From a virus, in IMG/VR virus record IMGVR_UViG_3300027770_000210, positions 1 through 27,666 of that record: a stretch of DNA of 27,666 bases. One strand, 5' to 3'. A program made the translations under genes and the position numbers. Positions 22,368 to 27,666 of the stretch are shown piece by piece. The number at the start of each line of letters is the position of its first letter. Position 1 is the first letter of the stretch. Under the pieces are notes generated by a model that was given only the letters and a program-made list of their open reading frames with translations, made no database searches and was not told the DNA's origin.

Positions 22368-23641
22368 TAAACAATCCCTCTAGTATTATATTGTATCTTC
22401 TCTTTAGACCATGACTCGTTCTTCATAGCTTCTATAGAGGTACATAAGTATCTGAATGCGTCTGCTCCATGTGAAAACTCATCATGCAATGGCGCACCAG
22501 GTTCGTTGGTTGCAGAGTTTATACTTCTGCGATAATTCTTTAAACATTCAACAAGTCTTTGTGCTGACTTATCAAAGTATATACGGTGGAAGTTCATACG
22601 TGCTAACTTAATACCAGACTCTATATCTGCTTTAGGCACGATACGTATATCCCATCCTAACTTCTTCATAATCTCTTCTGCTGATATACCATGCTTAAAG
22701 TCTTTAGACTGTCCGTCATGTGGTAAGAACATTGTACCCCAGTTATAGGATAAGTTCTTTAGTTGTGCAGAGTAGCTATCTAATGTTCTGTGGTCATCTT
22801 CTATATAACCAATGACTCTTAAGTCTGATATACCCTTTTGACACAGGATAACTGACATACTGTCGTTCCATCCTAAGTCCATTACTACATGAACTTTCAT
22901 CATAGGGTCATAAGGCACAGTTGTTATACGGTTACCTTCTTGTGCTTCACGTATCTCGTTAGAGTATATAGCACCATCTACAGCAGCCTTACAATCACCT
23001 TCCCAGATGTTGTCATAGTCAGGGTTGGTCTTCTCGCTATGTTGACGTTCTATCTCTAGTACTTCAGGAAACCAAGGATTGTCAGTCCAATTAACCTTAA
23101 CAACCTTAGCGTTCTCTGGTGGATTAACCACGAATCTATTGTATGTATCGTCTGTATCTATATTAGGGTTGAATGATACCCATATCTCTGAATTAGGTTT
23201 ACGTATTGTAGGTATTAATATGTCCCATGATTTCTTACTAACTGTCTGAGCTTCTTCTACCCAAACAATATCACAACCTTCAAAAGACTTAATAGACTCA
23301 ACAGTATTAGTAGCAAGACCAGTAAAACTAAAACTTGAACCACTACGACTACGAATTTCTGACTCCAAGACCTCGTACAATGGACCAAGCCCAAGTGCCT
23401 GTATTTGGTCGTTAAGTAAAGTGTGAACAGATTGTTTAATAGACCTTTGAATTTCTCTAGCACACAGTATCCTTAATGGCTTATTGCTTGCCTGTAATAG
23501 TAATGCCCTAGCCATAGACCATGACTTGCCACTTCCACGACCACCATAAGCTACTTTGTATCTATGTGGGTCAAATAAGAATTGTAGCTTCTTAGGAAAG
23601 TCAGCTAAGGGTTCAGTCTGGCTTGGTATCGGGTTCAACAA
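22367..23641 (-). CDS. terL: Terminase large subunit
   Basis: 424 residues, both domains visible. ATPase: Walker A GGRGSGKS at residues 33-40, the Walker B strand CDIVWVEEA with catalytic Glu at about 123-131, and coupling motif SFNP near 155. Nuclease: VVMDLGWND (Asp254), MFLPHDGQS (Asp308) and HDEFSHGADAFRY (Asp386/Asp394), the RNase H-like metal site. It packages DNA into the prohead and cuts concatemers. The sequence is closest to the Terminase_3/PBSX-type family. It overlaps the small-subunit gene by 29 nt. All key residues are present. Confidence 0.95.
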   Translation of the reverse strand: MLNPIPSQTEPLADFPKKLQFLFDPHRYKVAYGGRGSGKSWSMARALLLQASNKPLRILCAREIQRSIKQSVHTLLNDQIQALGLGPLYEVLESEIRSRSGSSFSFTGLATNTVESIKSFEGCDIVWVEEAQTVSKKSWDILIPTIRKPNSEIWVSFNPNIDTDDTYNRFVVNPPENAKVVKVNWTDNPWFPEVLEIERQHSEKTNPDYDNIWEGDCKAAVDGAIYSNEIREAQEGNRITTVPYDPMMKVHVVMDLGWNDSMSVILCQKGISDLRVIGYIEDDHRTLDSYSAQLKNLSYNWGTMFLPHDGQSKDFKHGISAEEIMKKLGWDIRIVPKADIESGIKLARMNFHRIYFDKSAQRLVECLKNYRRSINSATNEPGAPLHDEFSHGADAFRYLCTSIEAMKNESWSKEKIQYNTRGIV

Positions 23642-23936
23642 ACCTTAATCCTATGCTTAAAGGTAAATCTGAGCCATCTAATCCAGTCAACTCTGTAGTT
23701 GCTACTGCTTTACCATCTAATCTATCGCCTAGTTCTTTTATAGCTGATACATCACCTGAGGCTGCTTTGTCTAATAAAGCCTCTGCAATCATACGTAAGC
23801 GTTCTGCATCTGATTGTATAACAGCACGTCTAAGTGTTTCCGCCCATAACCTATTGTTTTTACTAGAATGTGTATTGCCTCGGTTCACTTCTGAGCTACG
23901 TTCTGCTGCTAGTCTTTTTCGTTCTTCGTTATCCAT
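23613..23936 (-). CDS. terS: Terminase small subunit candidate
   Basis: 107 residues. GNTHSSKNNRLWAETLRRAV is the typical opening of a terminase-small-like/DUF5681 group; RLRMIAEALLDKAASGDVSA, IKELGDRLDGKAVAT and the C-terminal tail after LSIGLRFVEP follow. It sits just upstream of TerL and overlaps it by 29 nt. A good AAGGGAG Shine-Dalgarno precedes the ATG. It would recognise packaging DNA. Identification rests on motif memory plus location. Confidence 0.75.
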   Translation of the reverse strand: MDNEERKRLAAERSSEVNRGNTHSSKNNRLWAETLRRAVIQSDAERLRMIAEALLDKAASGDVSAIKELGDRLDGKAVATTELTGLDGSDLPLSIGLRFVEPDTKPD

Positions 23937-23970
23937 TGTTTTGCAACTCCCTTAGGTTGGTTGCCCTCTG

Positions 23971-24669
23971 TTATAGTTCTGAGTCTTTGTTGTTACCCTT
24001 AAGTGGGTATATCATTCTTTGGTATGTGTCCCACCATTCTTGACTATAGTCTGTATTCTGATAGTCTTTAAAACATGGTGTGCCTAATGTGTGGTGTATC
24101 AATTTAGCATCTGGGTTGTATTCGTATTCTGTCTCTAGCCAGTTCCATGTATCGTCTAGCTTGCCTACTTGGTCTTCATGTTTTAACCATTCAAACCTGT
24201 GTAGGTATTTACCTGACTTATCCATAACAAACTGTGGTGTCAGTTGTTTGTTTAAATGATGCCCGCAATTCCATAACATAACGCTTGACCAGTTCTTTTT
24301 AGGATAGTCTTCGTTCTTTGCACCCAAGTATTTAACAGGATGCTTTGTTTGGTAATAATGCTTTACGACTTTTAGAGCTTCGTCTTGGTCATGTTCCCAT
24401 AGTATTTCTGCTATATCTGTTCGGCATATCATATCGCCATCTACAAATAGTGCCATGCCTTTAAAGTCACATAGATATGGAACTAAAAAGCGTGAATAGA
24501 TAAATGCGTTACTACCGTCTGTGTGTGTTTCTTTGTATTCTGATAATGTGTTTAGTGCTAATGGTGTAAAACTAACAGGTATTGATGACTTCTCAATGAC
24601 TGACTGACAGAACGTGTGATACGCTACCGGCTCTACCTTACCATCAAATCCTACAAATATTTTAAGCAT
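23971..24669 (-). CDS. Glycosyltransferase, GT8-like (GT-A fold)
   Basis: 232 residues. IFVGFDGKVEPVAYHTF is a family-8 type nucleotide-sugar strand start; AFIYSRFLVPYLCDFKGMAL leads to LFVDGDM with the DxD metal motif Asp77-Gly-Asp79; LWNCGHH and LIHHTLGTPCF (with the second His) are further conserved pieces of the fold. It would transfer a hexose from a UDP/GDP-sugar in a metal-dependent reaction. In this genome it sits between the small-protein cluster and the terminase genes. Possible targets are host lipopolysaccharide, phage DNA base modification or virion glycan; the sequence does not decide. Active-site residues are complete. Confidence 0.8.
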   Translation of the reverse strand: MLKIFVGFDGKVEPVAYHTFCQSVIEKSSIPVSFTPLALNTLSEYKETHTDGSNAFIYSRFLVPYLCDFKGMALFVDGDMICRTDIAEILWEHDQDEALKVVKHYYQTKHPVKYLGAKNEDYPKKNWSSVMLWNCGHHLNKQLTPQFVMDKSGKYLHRFEWLKHEDQVGKLDDTWNWLETEYEYNPDAKLIHHTLGTPCFKDYQNTDYSQEWWDTYQRMIYPLKGNNKDSEL

Positions 24670-24680
24670 TGCTTATTATA

Positions 24681-24932
24681 CTACCACTTTACTTTGTTTG
24701 CCCAGTAAGCGGCACTCATTTTACCTTTTGCTATATTATCTGCATGTCTTGCTTTAAAAGACTTTGCTCTATCTGTATTTTTTTTATCACCACTTACACC
24801 TTGTTGACCAAAGCGTATTAGTTTCTCTGTGTCACCGTCTTTAGCCAATACTGCATGTGACTTAGTAGGATGACTTGGTGTTCTCTTAGGTTTGTTATAC
24901 CCTGAGAATGTTTCTTTACCCTTCTTAATCAT
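24681..24932 (-). CDS. Small basic conserved phage protein
   Basis: 83 residues, rich in Lys. The second half, ATEKLIRFGQQGVSGD-like followed by SFKARHADNIAKGKMSAAYW and ANKVKW, is a motif string common in marine and freshwater phages (RFGQxGV ... FKARHxxNIAKGKMSAAYWANxxKW), function unknown. Basic charge and small size fit a DNA-associated or virion packaging protein, but nothing proves it. The start ATG overlaps the upstream stop by 3 nt. Confidence 0.7.
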   Translation of the reverse strand: MIKKGKETFSGYNKPKRTPSHPTKSHAVLAKDGDTEKLIRFGQQGVSGDKKNTDRAKSFKARHADNIAKGKMSAAYWANKVKW

Positions 24933-25078
24933 TTCTTTTTCTTAGCTGTCTTTGCTGATTGTTTAAATGCCATAGCAGTAGGTGCACCTTTACTTCCTAC
25001 CTTACGCATCTTCTCACCAGAGCCTGCTTTAATTCTTGCTTTTTTTGCTGCAATGTTTGCGTATAAACCTGGTTTCAT
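24929..25078 (-). CDS. Very small basic conserved phage protein (49 aa)
   Basis: An ORF of 49 residues: MKPGLYANIAAKKARIKAGS, then GEKMRKVGSKGAPTAMAFKQ and SAKTAKKKK. The MKPGLYANIxAKxxRIxAGSGEKMRKxGxKGAPTA string is a motif I recognise from small proteins of many aquatic phages. It begins one base after the Cys-rich protein's stop and overlaps the next gene by 4 nt, so the gap 24933-25079 is coding, not empty. Highly basic and disordered-looking, like a DNA or RNA binding peptide. Function unknown. Confidence 0.75.
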   Translation of the reverse strand: MKPGLYANIAAKKARIKAGSGEKMRKVGSKGAPTAMAFKQSAKTAKKKK

Positions 25079-25079
25079 G

Positions 25080-25523
25080 TTATTTCTTTCCGTAAAGATG
25101 TTTAGACATAATAAGAGTTTGTTTTTCTTTAGTAGTCATAGGCTTTGTTACTGGACCACCTATTAACCATGCAGAGCAAGTTCTGTCTGCAGCACACTTG
25201 AACTCAAACAGTTCACAATAACCTAGACTAGCACCATCTACTACTTCGTTAGCGTATGTTTCGTTATCTGACTCTTCGCCTTGTATGCCATTAACTATGC
25301 AGTCCATCATTTCAGGAGTTTGGATAAATGCAGAGCAATTACCACAACGCATAGTCTTGGCAGTTTCTACTGGAGTTTGCCATTCATCTGCCCTGGCATT
25401 CCAAAATTCTTTGTTTGGTTCATCTGGATTAGCTGGACCATAACCTACATTCTTAAACGCCCAGTCTCTATTCTTAAGATTAAGTTTTATGTCGTGCGTT
25501 ACGACTGGACATTCTTTAGCCAT
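25080..25523 (-). CDS. Cys-rich protein, HiPIP-like cysteine spacing
   Basis: 147 residues. The N-terminal part (VTHDIKLNLKNRDWAFKNVG) is followed by a cysteine cluster: Cys60-x2-Cys63, Cys75, Cys103 (GYCELFEFKC), Cys110 and Cys116 (RTCSAWLIGGP). The arrangement C-x2-C ... YCxLFxFKC ... C-x-A-W recalls high-potential iron-sulfur proteins and could bind a 4Fe-4S cluster or zinc. The C-terminus is basic. Similar proteins occur in environmental phage genomes without assigned function. The ATG overlaps the upstream stop by 1 nt. Confidence 0.7.
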   Translation of the reverse strand: MAKECPVVTHDIKLNLKNRDWAFKNVGYGPANPDEPNKEFWNARADEWQTPVETAKTMRCGNCSAFIQTPEMMDCIVNGIQGEESDNETYANEVVDGASLGYCELFEFKCAADRTCSAWLIGGPVTKPMTTKEKQTLIMSKHLYGKK

Positions 25524-25696
25524 TATTTTTTCTTCTTAGCCATGCCTGCAGATGAAAGGGCTATCGCAATCGCTTGTTTTGGGTTCTTAACAATAGGACC
25601 TTTTTTAGAACCAGTATTTAATGTACCAGCTTTATATTCCTTCATTACTTTGCCCACTTTTGCCATCTTGCCTTTTTTCGTTGTTGGTTTCTTCAT
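25523..25696 (-). CDS. DUF6496-type small basic protein (57 aa)
   Basis: A 57-residue ORF: MKKPTTKKGKMAKVGKVMKE, then YKAGTLNTGSKKGPIVKNPK and QAIAIALSSAGMAKKKK. The VGKVMxEYKxGTLxxGSKKGPxVKxxKQAIAIALSSA string is the DUF6496 motif found in many bacteria and phages, function unknown. The ATG at 25696 lies inside the upstream zinc-ribbon gene (65-nt overlap in another frame); a later ATG at 25666 (MAKVGKV) would shorten the overlap to about 35 nt and still keep the motif. Confidence 0.75.
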   Translation of the reverse strand: MKKPTTKKGKMAKVGKVMKEYKAGTLNTGSKKGPIVKNPKQAIAIALSSAGMAKKKK

Positions 25697-25811
25697 AGCT
25701 TTTCCTTAATTTAATAAATTTGTGTTCATATCTACAGTCGTTGCATAGCGGATACTCGGTAGAGTCAAAAGGGTCACCGCATAAATTACATATAGTTACT
25801 GAGAATGTCAT
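25632..25811 (-). CDS. Small zinc-ribbon protein, first gene after the late terminator
   Basis: A 59-residue product when started at the ATG at 25811 (MTFSVTICNLCGDPF). An upstream ATG at 25829 would add MGFFFY, codons that are simply the poly-T tract of the terminator, so I reject that start. Two CxxC knuckles (CNLCG and CNDCRYE) suggest one structural zinc. The rest is charged (KLRKSYEETNNEKRQDG). It is the first gene downstream of the promoter-leader-terminator unit. No clear Shine-Dalgarno is visible. DNA- or RNA-binding is plausible but unproven. Confidence 0.6.
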   Translation of the reverse strand: MTFSVTICNLCGDPFDSTEYPLCNDCRYEHKFIKLRKSYEETNNEKRQDGKSGQSNEGI

Positions 25812-25813
25812 AT

Positions 25814-25856
25814 AAAAGAAAAAGCCCAACCACGGAGAGAGTGCAGTCAGGCTTTT
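25814..25856 (-). terminator. Strong intrinsic terminator in the late leader
   Basis: On the minus strand a 14-bp stem pairs 25856-25843 with 25820-25833 (10 Watson-Crick and 4 G-U pairs, starting AAAAGCC/GGCTTTT) with a 9-nt loop, followed by TTTTTCTTTT. It lies about 40 nt after the predicted start of the promoter at 25901-25930, so most transcripts would end after about 80 nt unless antiterminated. Confidence 0.75.
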
Positions 25857-25865
25857 GTGGGATTA

Positions 25866-25920
25866 CGTTATTAACGGACAGGAGTTGTCCAACAAGTAGT
25901 ATTATAGCATACTTTGCTAT
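25866..25920. promoter_or_regulatory. Dyads in and below the late promoter (candidate Q-binding/pause elements)
   Basis: Three inverted repeats lie here: ATAGCA-TACTT-TGCTAT (25904-25920), centred in the spacer between -10 and -35; GGACA-GGAGT-TGTCC (25876-25890) just after the start point; and CGTTA-T-TAACG (25866-25876) downstream. Lambdoid Q proteins bind a site between -10 and -35, so the first is the best candidate for that role; the others could form RNA hairpins or an operator. Confidence 0.45.
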
Positions 25921-25930
25921 TTCTGTTCAA
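25901..25930 (-). promoter_or_regulatory. Late promoter: TTGAAC-18-TATAAT with extended -10
   Basis: On the minus strand TTGAAC (25930-25925), 18 nt spacer, TATAAT (25906-25901) preceded by TGC, an extended -10. It begins 5 nt after the stop codon of the Q-like gene and points into the late genes. Predicted start point near 25894. The -35 matches 4 of 6; the perfect -10 and TGn compensate. Confidence 0.7.
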
Positions 25931-25935
25931 CAACA

Positions 25936-26265
25936 TTATGCGTTTATTCGTCTTCCTGCCATAGTAAGCAAATTATCGTAAGCCATCTCTAAATGCCAAT
26001 GATGGGCTATTTTTGGTTTAGCATCTAAGTATCTAGTATAGATAGCGTCTTGTTGATGCTTATCCAAACTGTGGATAATAGCGTCTATGGTGCGAAGATT
26101 AGACATGTCCTGGGCAGAACACATCTCCGAAAACGACTCACTGGTACTTTCTCCACCGGATGACATACCTATGCTTTTAGATGGATAACCTAACCTATGA
26201 TTATCTGACTGCATCCATAAAGCCCAATCATCTAGGATGGACAATAAGCGTTGCATACTAATCAT
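25936..26265 (-). CDS. Q-like late antiterminator candidate
   Basis: 109 residues. The N-terminal LSILDDWALWMQSDNHRLGY with paired Trp (W-x-x-W) followed by SKSIGMSSGG resembles the start of phage antitermination Q proteins of the PF06530 group (LERWGAWA ... GF). The second half, DAIIHSLDKHQQDAIYTRYL and then MAYDNLLTMAGRRINA, is the sigma-region-4-like/HTH half seen in these proteins. The gene is directly followed by a promoter and terminator arranged as a Q target. It overlaps the winged-helix gene by 8 nt. Alone the sequence would give a modest call; the promoter-terminator context raises it. Confidence 0.6.
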   Translation of the reverse strand: MISMQRLLSILDDWALWMQSDNHRLGYPSKSIGMSSGGESTSESFSEMCSAQDMSNLRTIDAIIHSLDKHQQDAIYTRYLDAKPKIAHHWHLEMAYDNLLTMAGRRINA

Positions 26266-26608
26266 ATTGACCTAACGTATAAGTTATGCTTTCTCCAAAT
26301 GTTTCTCGTGTAGTATTATGCTGCAAGTTATGTTTGGCATCATCTGCGTTATGAATTGTAATGCTTTTTATCTGTGCATCTGTAAAGTTTACTGTGTGTC
26401 CAAATATAGATTGTAGTGGATGTGGTTGTGGAATGTAATAGTGCATAAGTCTATTATCAATATTTTTAAATGAGTGTACATGCCCTTCCATCTTCATAGC
26501 TACAAGCAAATTTTTAGTAGTGTGATAGTTAGCATTTACATGTTCTGCTATTGCTTTTATAGTTTTTGGCTCTGTAAGGTAAGCTAGTATTTTATCTCTG
26601 TTGCTCAT
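26258..26608 (-). CDS. Winged-helix DNA-binding protein
   Basis: 116 residues. The first 55 residues, ILAYLTEPKTIKAIAEHVNA, then NYHTTKNLLVAMKMEGHVHS, form a clear helix-turn-helix with a wing (MarR/ArsR-like small wHTH: 'IxxYLxxPxTxxxIAEHVxxxxxTxxxLLxxMxxEGxV'). The rest has no known domain. It sits between the PD-(D/E)XK protein and the Q-like gene, overlapping both by 4-8 nt. A regulator of early-to-late transition or a replication accessory are options; the DNA target is unknown. Confidence 0.65.
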   Translation of the reverse strand: MSNRDKILAYLTEPKTIKAIAEHVNANYHTTKNLLVAMKMEGHVHSFKNIDNRLMHYYIPQPHPLQSIFGHTVNFTDAQIKSITIHNADDAKHNLQHNTTRETFGESITYTLGQYD

Positions 26609-26925
26609 GATATATCCTTCACTTTACAATGCCATTTCTTTTTATCGTCTTGATGCCATCCATGTACATGAATAGTCCATCCAGCATCACGAACTGAACC
26701 TACATTTTCATGGTCTGCTATCTTCTTTACTCTAGCCGACATATTACTTGCTGTGGTTGTTTGTACTGCTAATACTTCTTTTCCTTTTAAAGCTAGTAAA
26801 TCTATAAAACCAAATAGGTCTTGTCTTATCCTTGCAAATGCGTTCCAATGTTCTACTACTGCTACTGTATATCCTTCTTCTCGTAATTTCTTTAGACTTA
26901 ACTGCGTTGGGCTAGTTGCCATCAA
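26605..26925 (-). CDS. PD-(D/E)XK-like small nuclease family protein
   Basis: 106 residues. SPTQLSLKKLREEGYTVAVV is the helical start; Glu25 lies in VVEHW; RIRQDLFGFIDLLAL holds the strand with Asp42; VLAVQTTTASNMSARVKKI carries Gln55 where E-x-K is usual. This set (DxFGFxDLL ... VQTT) is a phage family distantly related to PD-(D/E)XK resolvases/VRR nucleases. The missing canonical Glu-x-Lys makes activity uncertain. Start at 26925 overlaps the upstream gene by 14 nt; the adjacent second ATG (26922) is equally good. Confidence 0.65.
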   Translation of the reverse strand: MMATSPTQLSLKKLREEGYTVAVVEHWNAFARIRQDLFGFIDLLALKGKEVLAVQTTTASNMSARVKKIADHENVGSVRDAGWTIHVHGWHQDDKKKWHCKVKDIS

Positions 26926-27100
26926 ATTGACTTTCGTTAGGTTTGGATATTCCTTCTATAAATCTTTTTTCTACTTCACCAGTAGATGCGTTGAGTTCGT
27001 ATTCATAATCTACTTTTTTTTTCTTACCAAATATCTTATCAAAGTTTTCATCAAATACAGTTCTATCTGTAAACGGTCTTGGTGCTGAACCTTTACCCAT
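26912..27100 (-). CDS. Small conserved phage protein (MGKGSAPRPF type)
   Basis: 62 residues: MGKGSAPRPFTDRTVFDENFDKIFGKKKK opening, then charged VDYEYELNASTGEVEKRF. The MGKGSxPRPF start followed by FDxNFDxIFGxK recurs in short proteins from many phages, always beside replication/recombination nucleases, with no known function. The ATG shares its first base with the stop of the HNH gene, so the genes are coupled. Confidence 0.65.
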   Translation of the reverse strand: MGKGSAPRPFTDRTVFDENFDKIFGKKKKVDYEYELNASTGEVEKRFIEGISKPNESQFDGN

Positions 27101-27390
27101 TATTTAACTCCCAAATGTCCGTTAGTAAATAACCATCCTATAGTTTTTCTATGTGCTTCTTCCCATGCTACTATTCTATCATGTTTATCTAACATCTTAT
27201 CATTATCTATCATGTGATGGCATTGGTGGCATAATGCTGCAATTCTAAAATCGTTAGCCTTTATACCAGTCCCCTTGCCATCCCTTAACTGATTACTATG
27301 AGCTGCACAAACTGTTCCATCTTCCATTGAACACATCATACATGGAGCTTCTCTAACAATCTCTAATAGTTTTTTGTTTCTATAGTTCAT
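27100..27390 (-). CDS. HNH-type zinc nuclease (DUF1364/NinX-like)
   Basis: 96 residues. Zinc ligands Cys17-x2-Cys20 (PCMMCS) and Cys54-x2-Cys57 (LCHQCHH), catalytic-type His31 in CAAHSNQ and His58/His59 form the HNH beta-beta-metal pattern; KGTGIKANDFRIAALC is the conserved middle seen in phage DUF1364-like proteins found near recombination genes. Likely cuts DNA during replication or recombination. It starts inside the end of the methyltransferase gene (11-nt overlap). Confidence 0.8.
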   Translation of the reverse strand: MNYRNKKLLEIVREAPCMMCSMEDGTVCAAHSNQLRDGKGTGIKANDFRIAALCHQCHHMIDNDKMLDKHDRIVAWEEAHRKTIGWLFTNGHLGVK

Positions 27391-27666
27391 TCATGTTCCT
27401 AAAGATATGTGCAATAACATCTACAGTCCATCCGTTACCAAGCATTTTATATCTTGATGTATTAGATACTCCTTCTGTATATCCATTAGGAACGGTTTGT
27501 AAATTTTCACATTCAGTTGGTGTAAGTTTTCTACAAGTTTTAGTAGGTGGTATTTCATATAACCCTGTTTTTCCTCCTTGACCACCTCCAAGTGCAGTTA
27601 AACATACAGATTTTCCATTAACAGAAAATACTTTAGTTGCTTGTTTTGGTGCATTTCCTACATAAC
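27380..27666 (-). CDS. DNA (cytosine-5) methyltransferase, C-terminal part (5' end outside window)
   Basis: Only the last 95 residues are visible; the gene runs off the right edge, so it had no start in the window. Motif IX-type RKLTPTECENLQTVPNGYTE and motif X-type RYKMLGNGWTVDVIAHIF are typical of phage C5 cytosine methyltransferases, as is GGGQGGKTGLYEI upstream of them. The enzyme would methylate cytosines in a short target, probably to protect phage DNA from host restriction; the catalytic PC motif and target-recognition region lie outside. Its TAG stop (27380-27382) overlaps the start of the HNH gene. Confidence 0.88.
   Translation of the reverse strand, partial: YVGNAPKQATKVFSVNGKSVCLTALGGGQGGKTGLYEIPPTKTCRKLTPTECENLQTVPNGYTEGVSNTSRYKMLGNGWTVDVIAHIFRNMNEL

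Noticed and set aside
23257-23463. Minus-strand 68-residue ORF inside terL in another frame
   Set aside because: Fully embedded in the ATPase domain; poly-Val/Leu composition and no ribosome binding site.
23937-23970. GCAAC/GTTGC inverted repeat before the small terminase gene, possibly hiding its Shine-Dalgarno
   Set aside because: Only 5 bp with an 11-nt loop and no T-run; too weak to call a regulatory element.
24660-24690. TATAAT on the minus strand just before the GT8 gene
   Set aside because: No -35-like hexamer at 15-19 nt and no TGn; overlaps the upstream stop codon. Treated as chance in AT-rich DNA.
25281-25709. Plus-strand 142-residue hydrophobic ORF looking like a membrane protein
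   Set aside because: Runs antisense across two coding genes (Cys-rich and DUF6496); Phe-rich stretches come from the reverse of Lys codons.
1-27666. CRISPR array, tRNA genes, insertion sequences, integrase/attachment sites
   Set aside because: No spaced direct repeats of CRISPR type, no tRNA-like cloverleaf and no transposase or integrase motif was seen in any frame; the repeats present are coding repeats in structural proteins. Short tRNAs could be missed by eye.

Overview
The window is a 27.7 kb piece of a tailed-phage genome (Caudoviricetes), AT-rich, with essentially every gene on the minus strand, so transcription runs from the right end of the window to the left. The genes are packed with short overlaps or gaps; no stretch longer than about 300 bases lacks a gene. 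There is no integrase, CI-like repressor or recognisable tRNA here. The sigma-70-type promoter signals, the Q-like antitermination layout and the envelope-directed small proteins suggest a bacterial, probably Gram-negative, host. The host itself cannot be named from this sequence. Family names are from memory of conserved motifs; no search was run.

Right end (25936-27666), early/regulatory: the C-terminal part of a cytosine-5 DNA methyltransferase (runs off the window), an HNH-type zinc nuclease, a small conserved protein, a PD-(D/E)XK-like nuclease, a winged-helix protein and a Q-like antiterminator.

25811-25935, control region: immediately after the Q-like gene lies a strong extended -10 promoter carrying a perfect dyad in its spacer. 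About 40 nt into the transcript is a 14-bp intrinsic terminator. This promoter-leader-terminator order next to a Q-like gene is the lambda late-control design, and it would put all genes to the left under antitermination control.

23971-25811, first late genes: five very small basic or Cys-rich proteins (two were too short for routine ORF cut-offs) and a GT8-type glycosyltransferase.

17496-23936, packaging and head: small and large terminase, portal, two small conserved proteins, a UUCG-loop terminator, scaffold, major capsid protein (SU10/phiEco32 type), then an extended -10 motif plus hairpin and a small conserved protein. A TPR-glycosyltransferase fusion and a SAM methyltransferase (15688-17503) follow directly behind the capsid genes.

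4142-15678, tail and fibres: adaptor, a virion protein, an S74-chaperone tail fibre, a poly-glycine fibre/adhesin, two tandem 2-oxoglutarate oxygenases, a striking repeat protein (8 x 20 residues, then a 10-residue Trp repeat), another fibre, a large tail/nozzle candidate, a jelly-roll protein and a GNAT-like protein, then ejection-protein candidates.

Left end (1-4138): two large internal virion/ejection candidates, then a membrane/lysis-like cassette (holin-like coiled-coil protein, secreted protein, SprT-like zinc protease, two membrane-anchored coiled-coil proteins). No endolysin is visible in the window.
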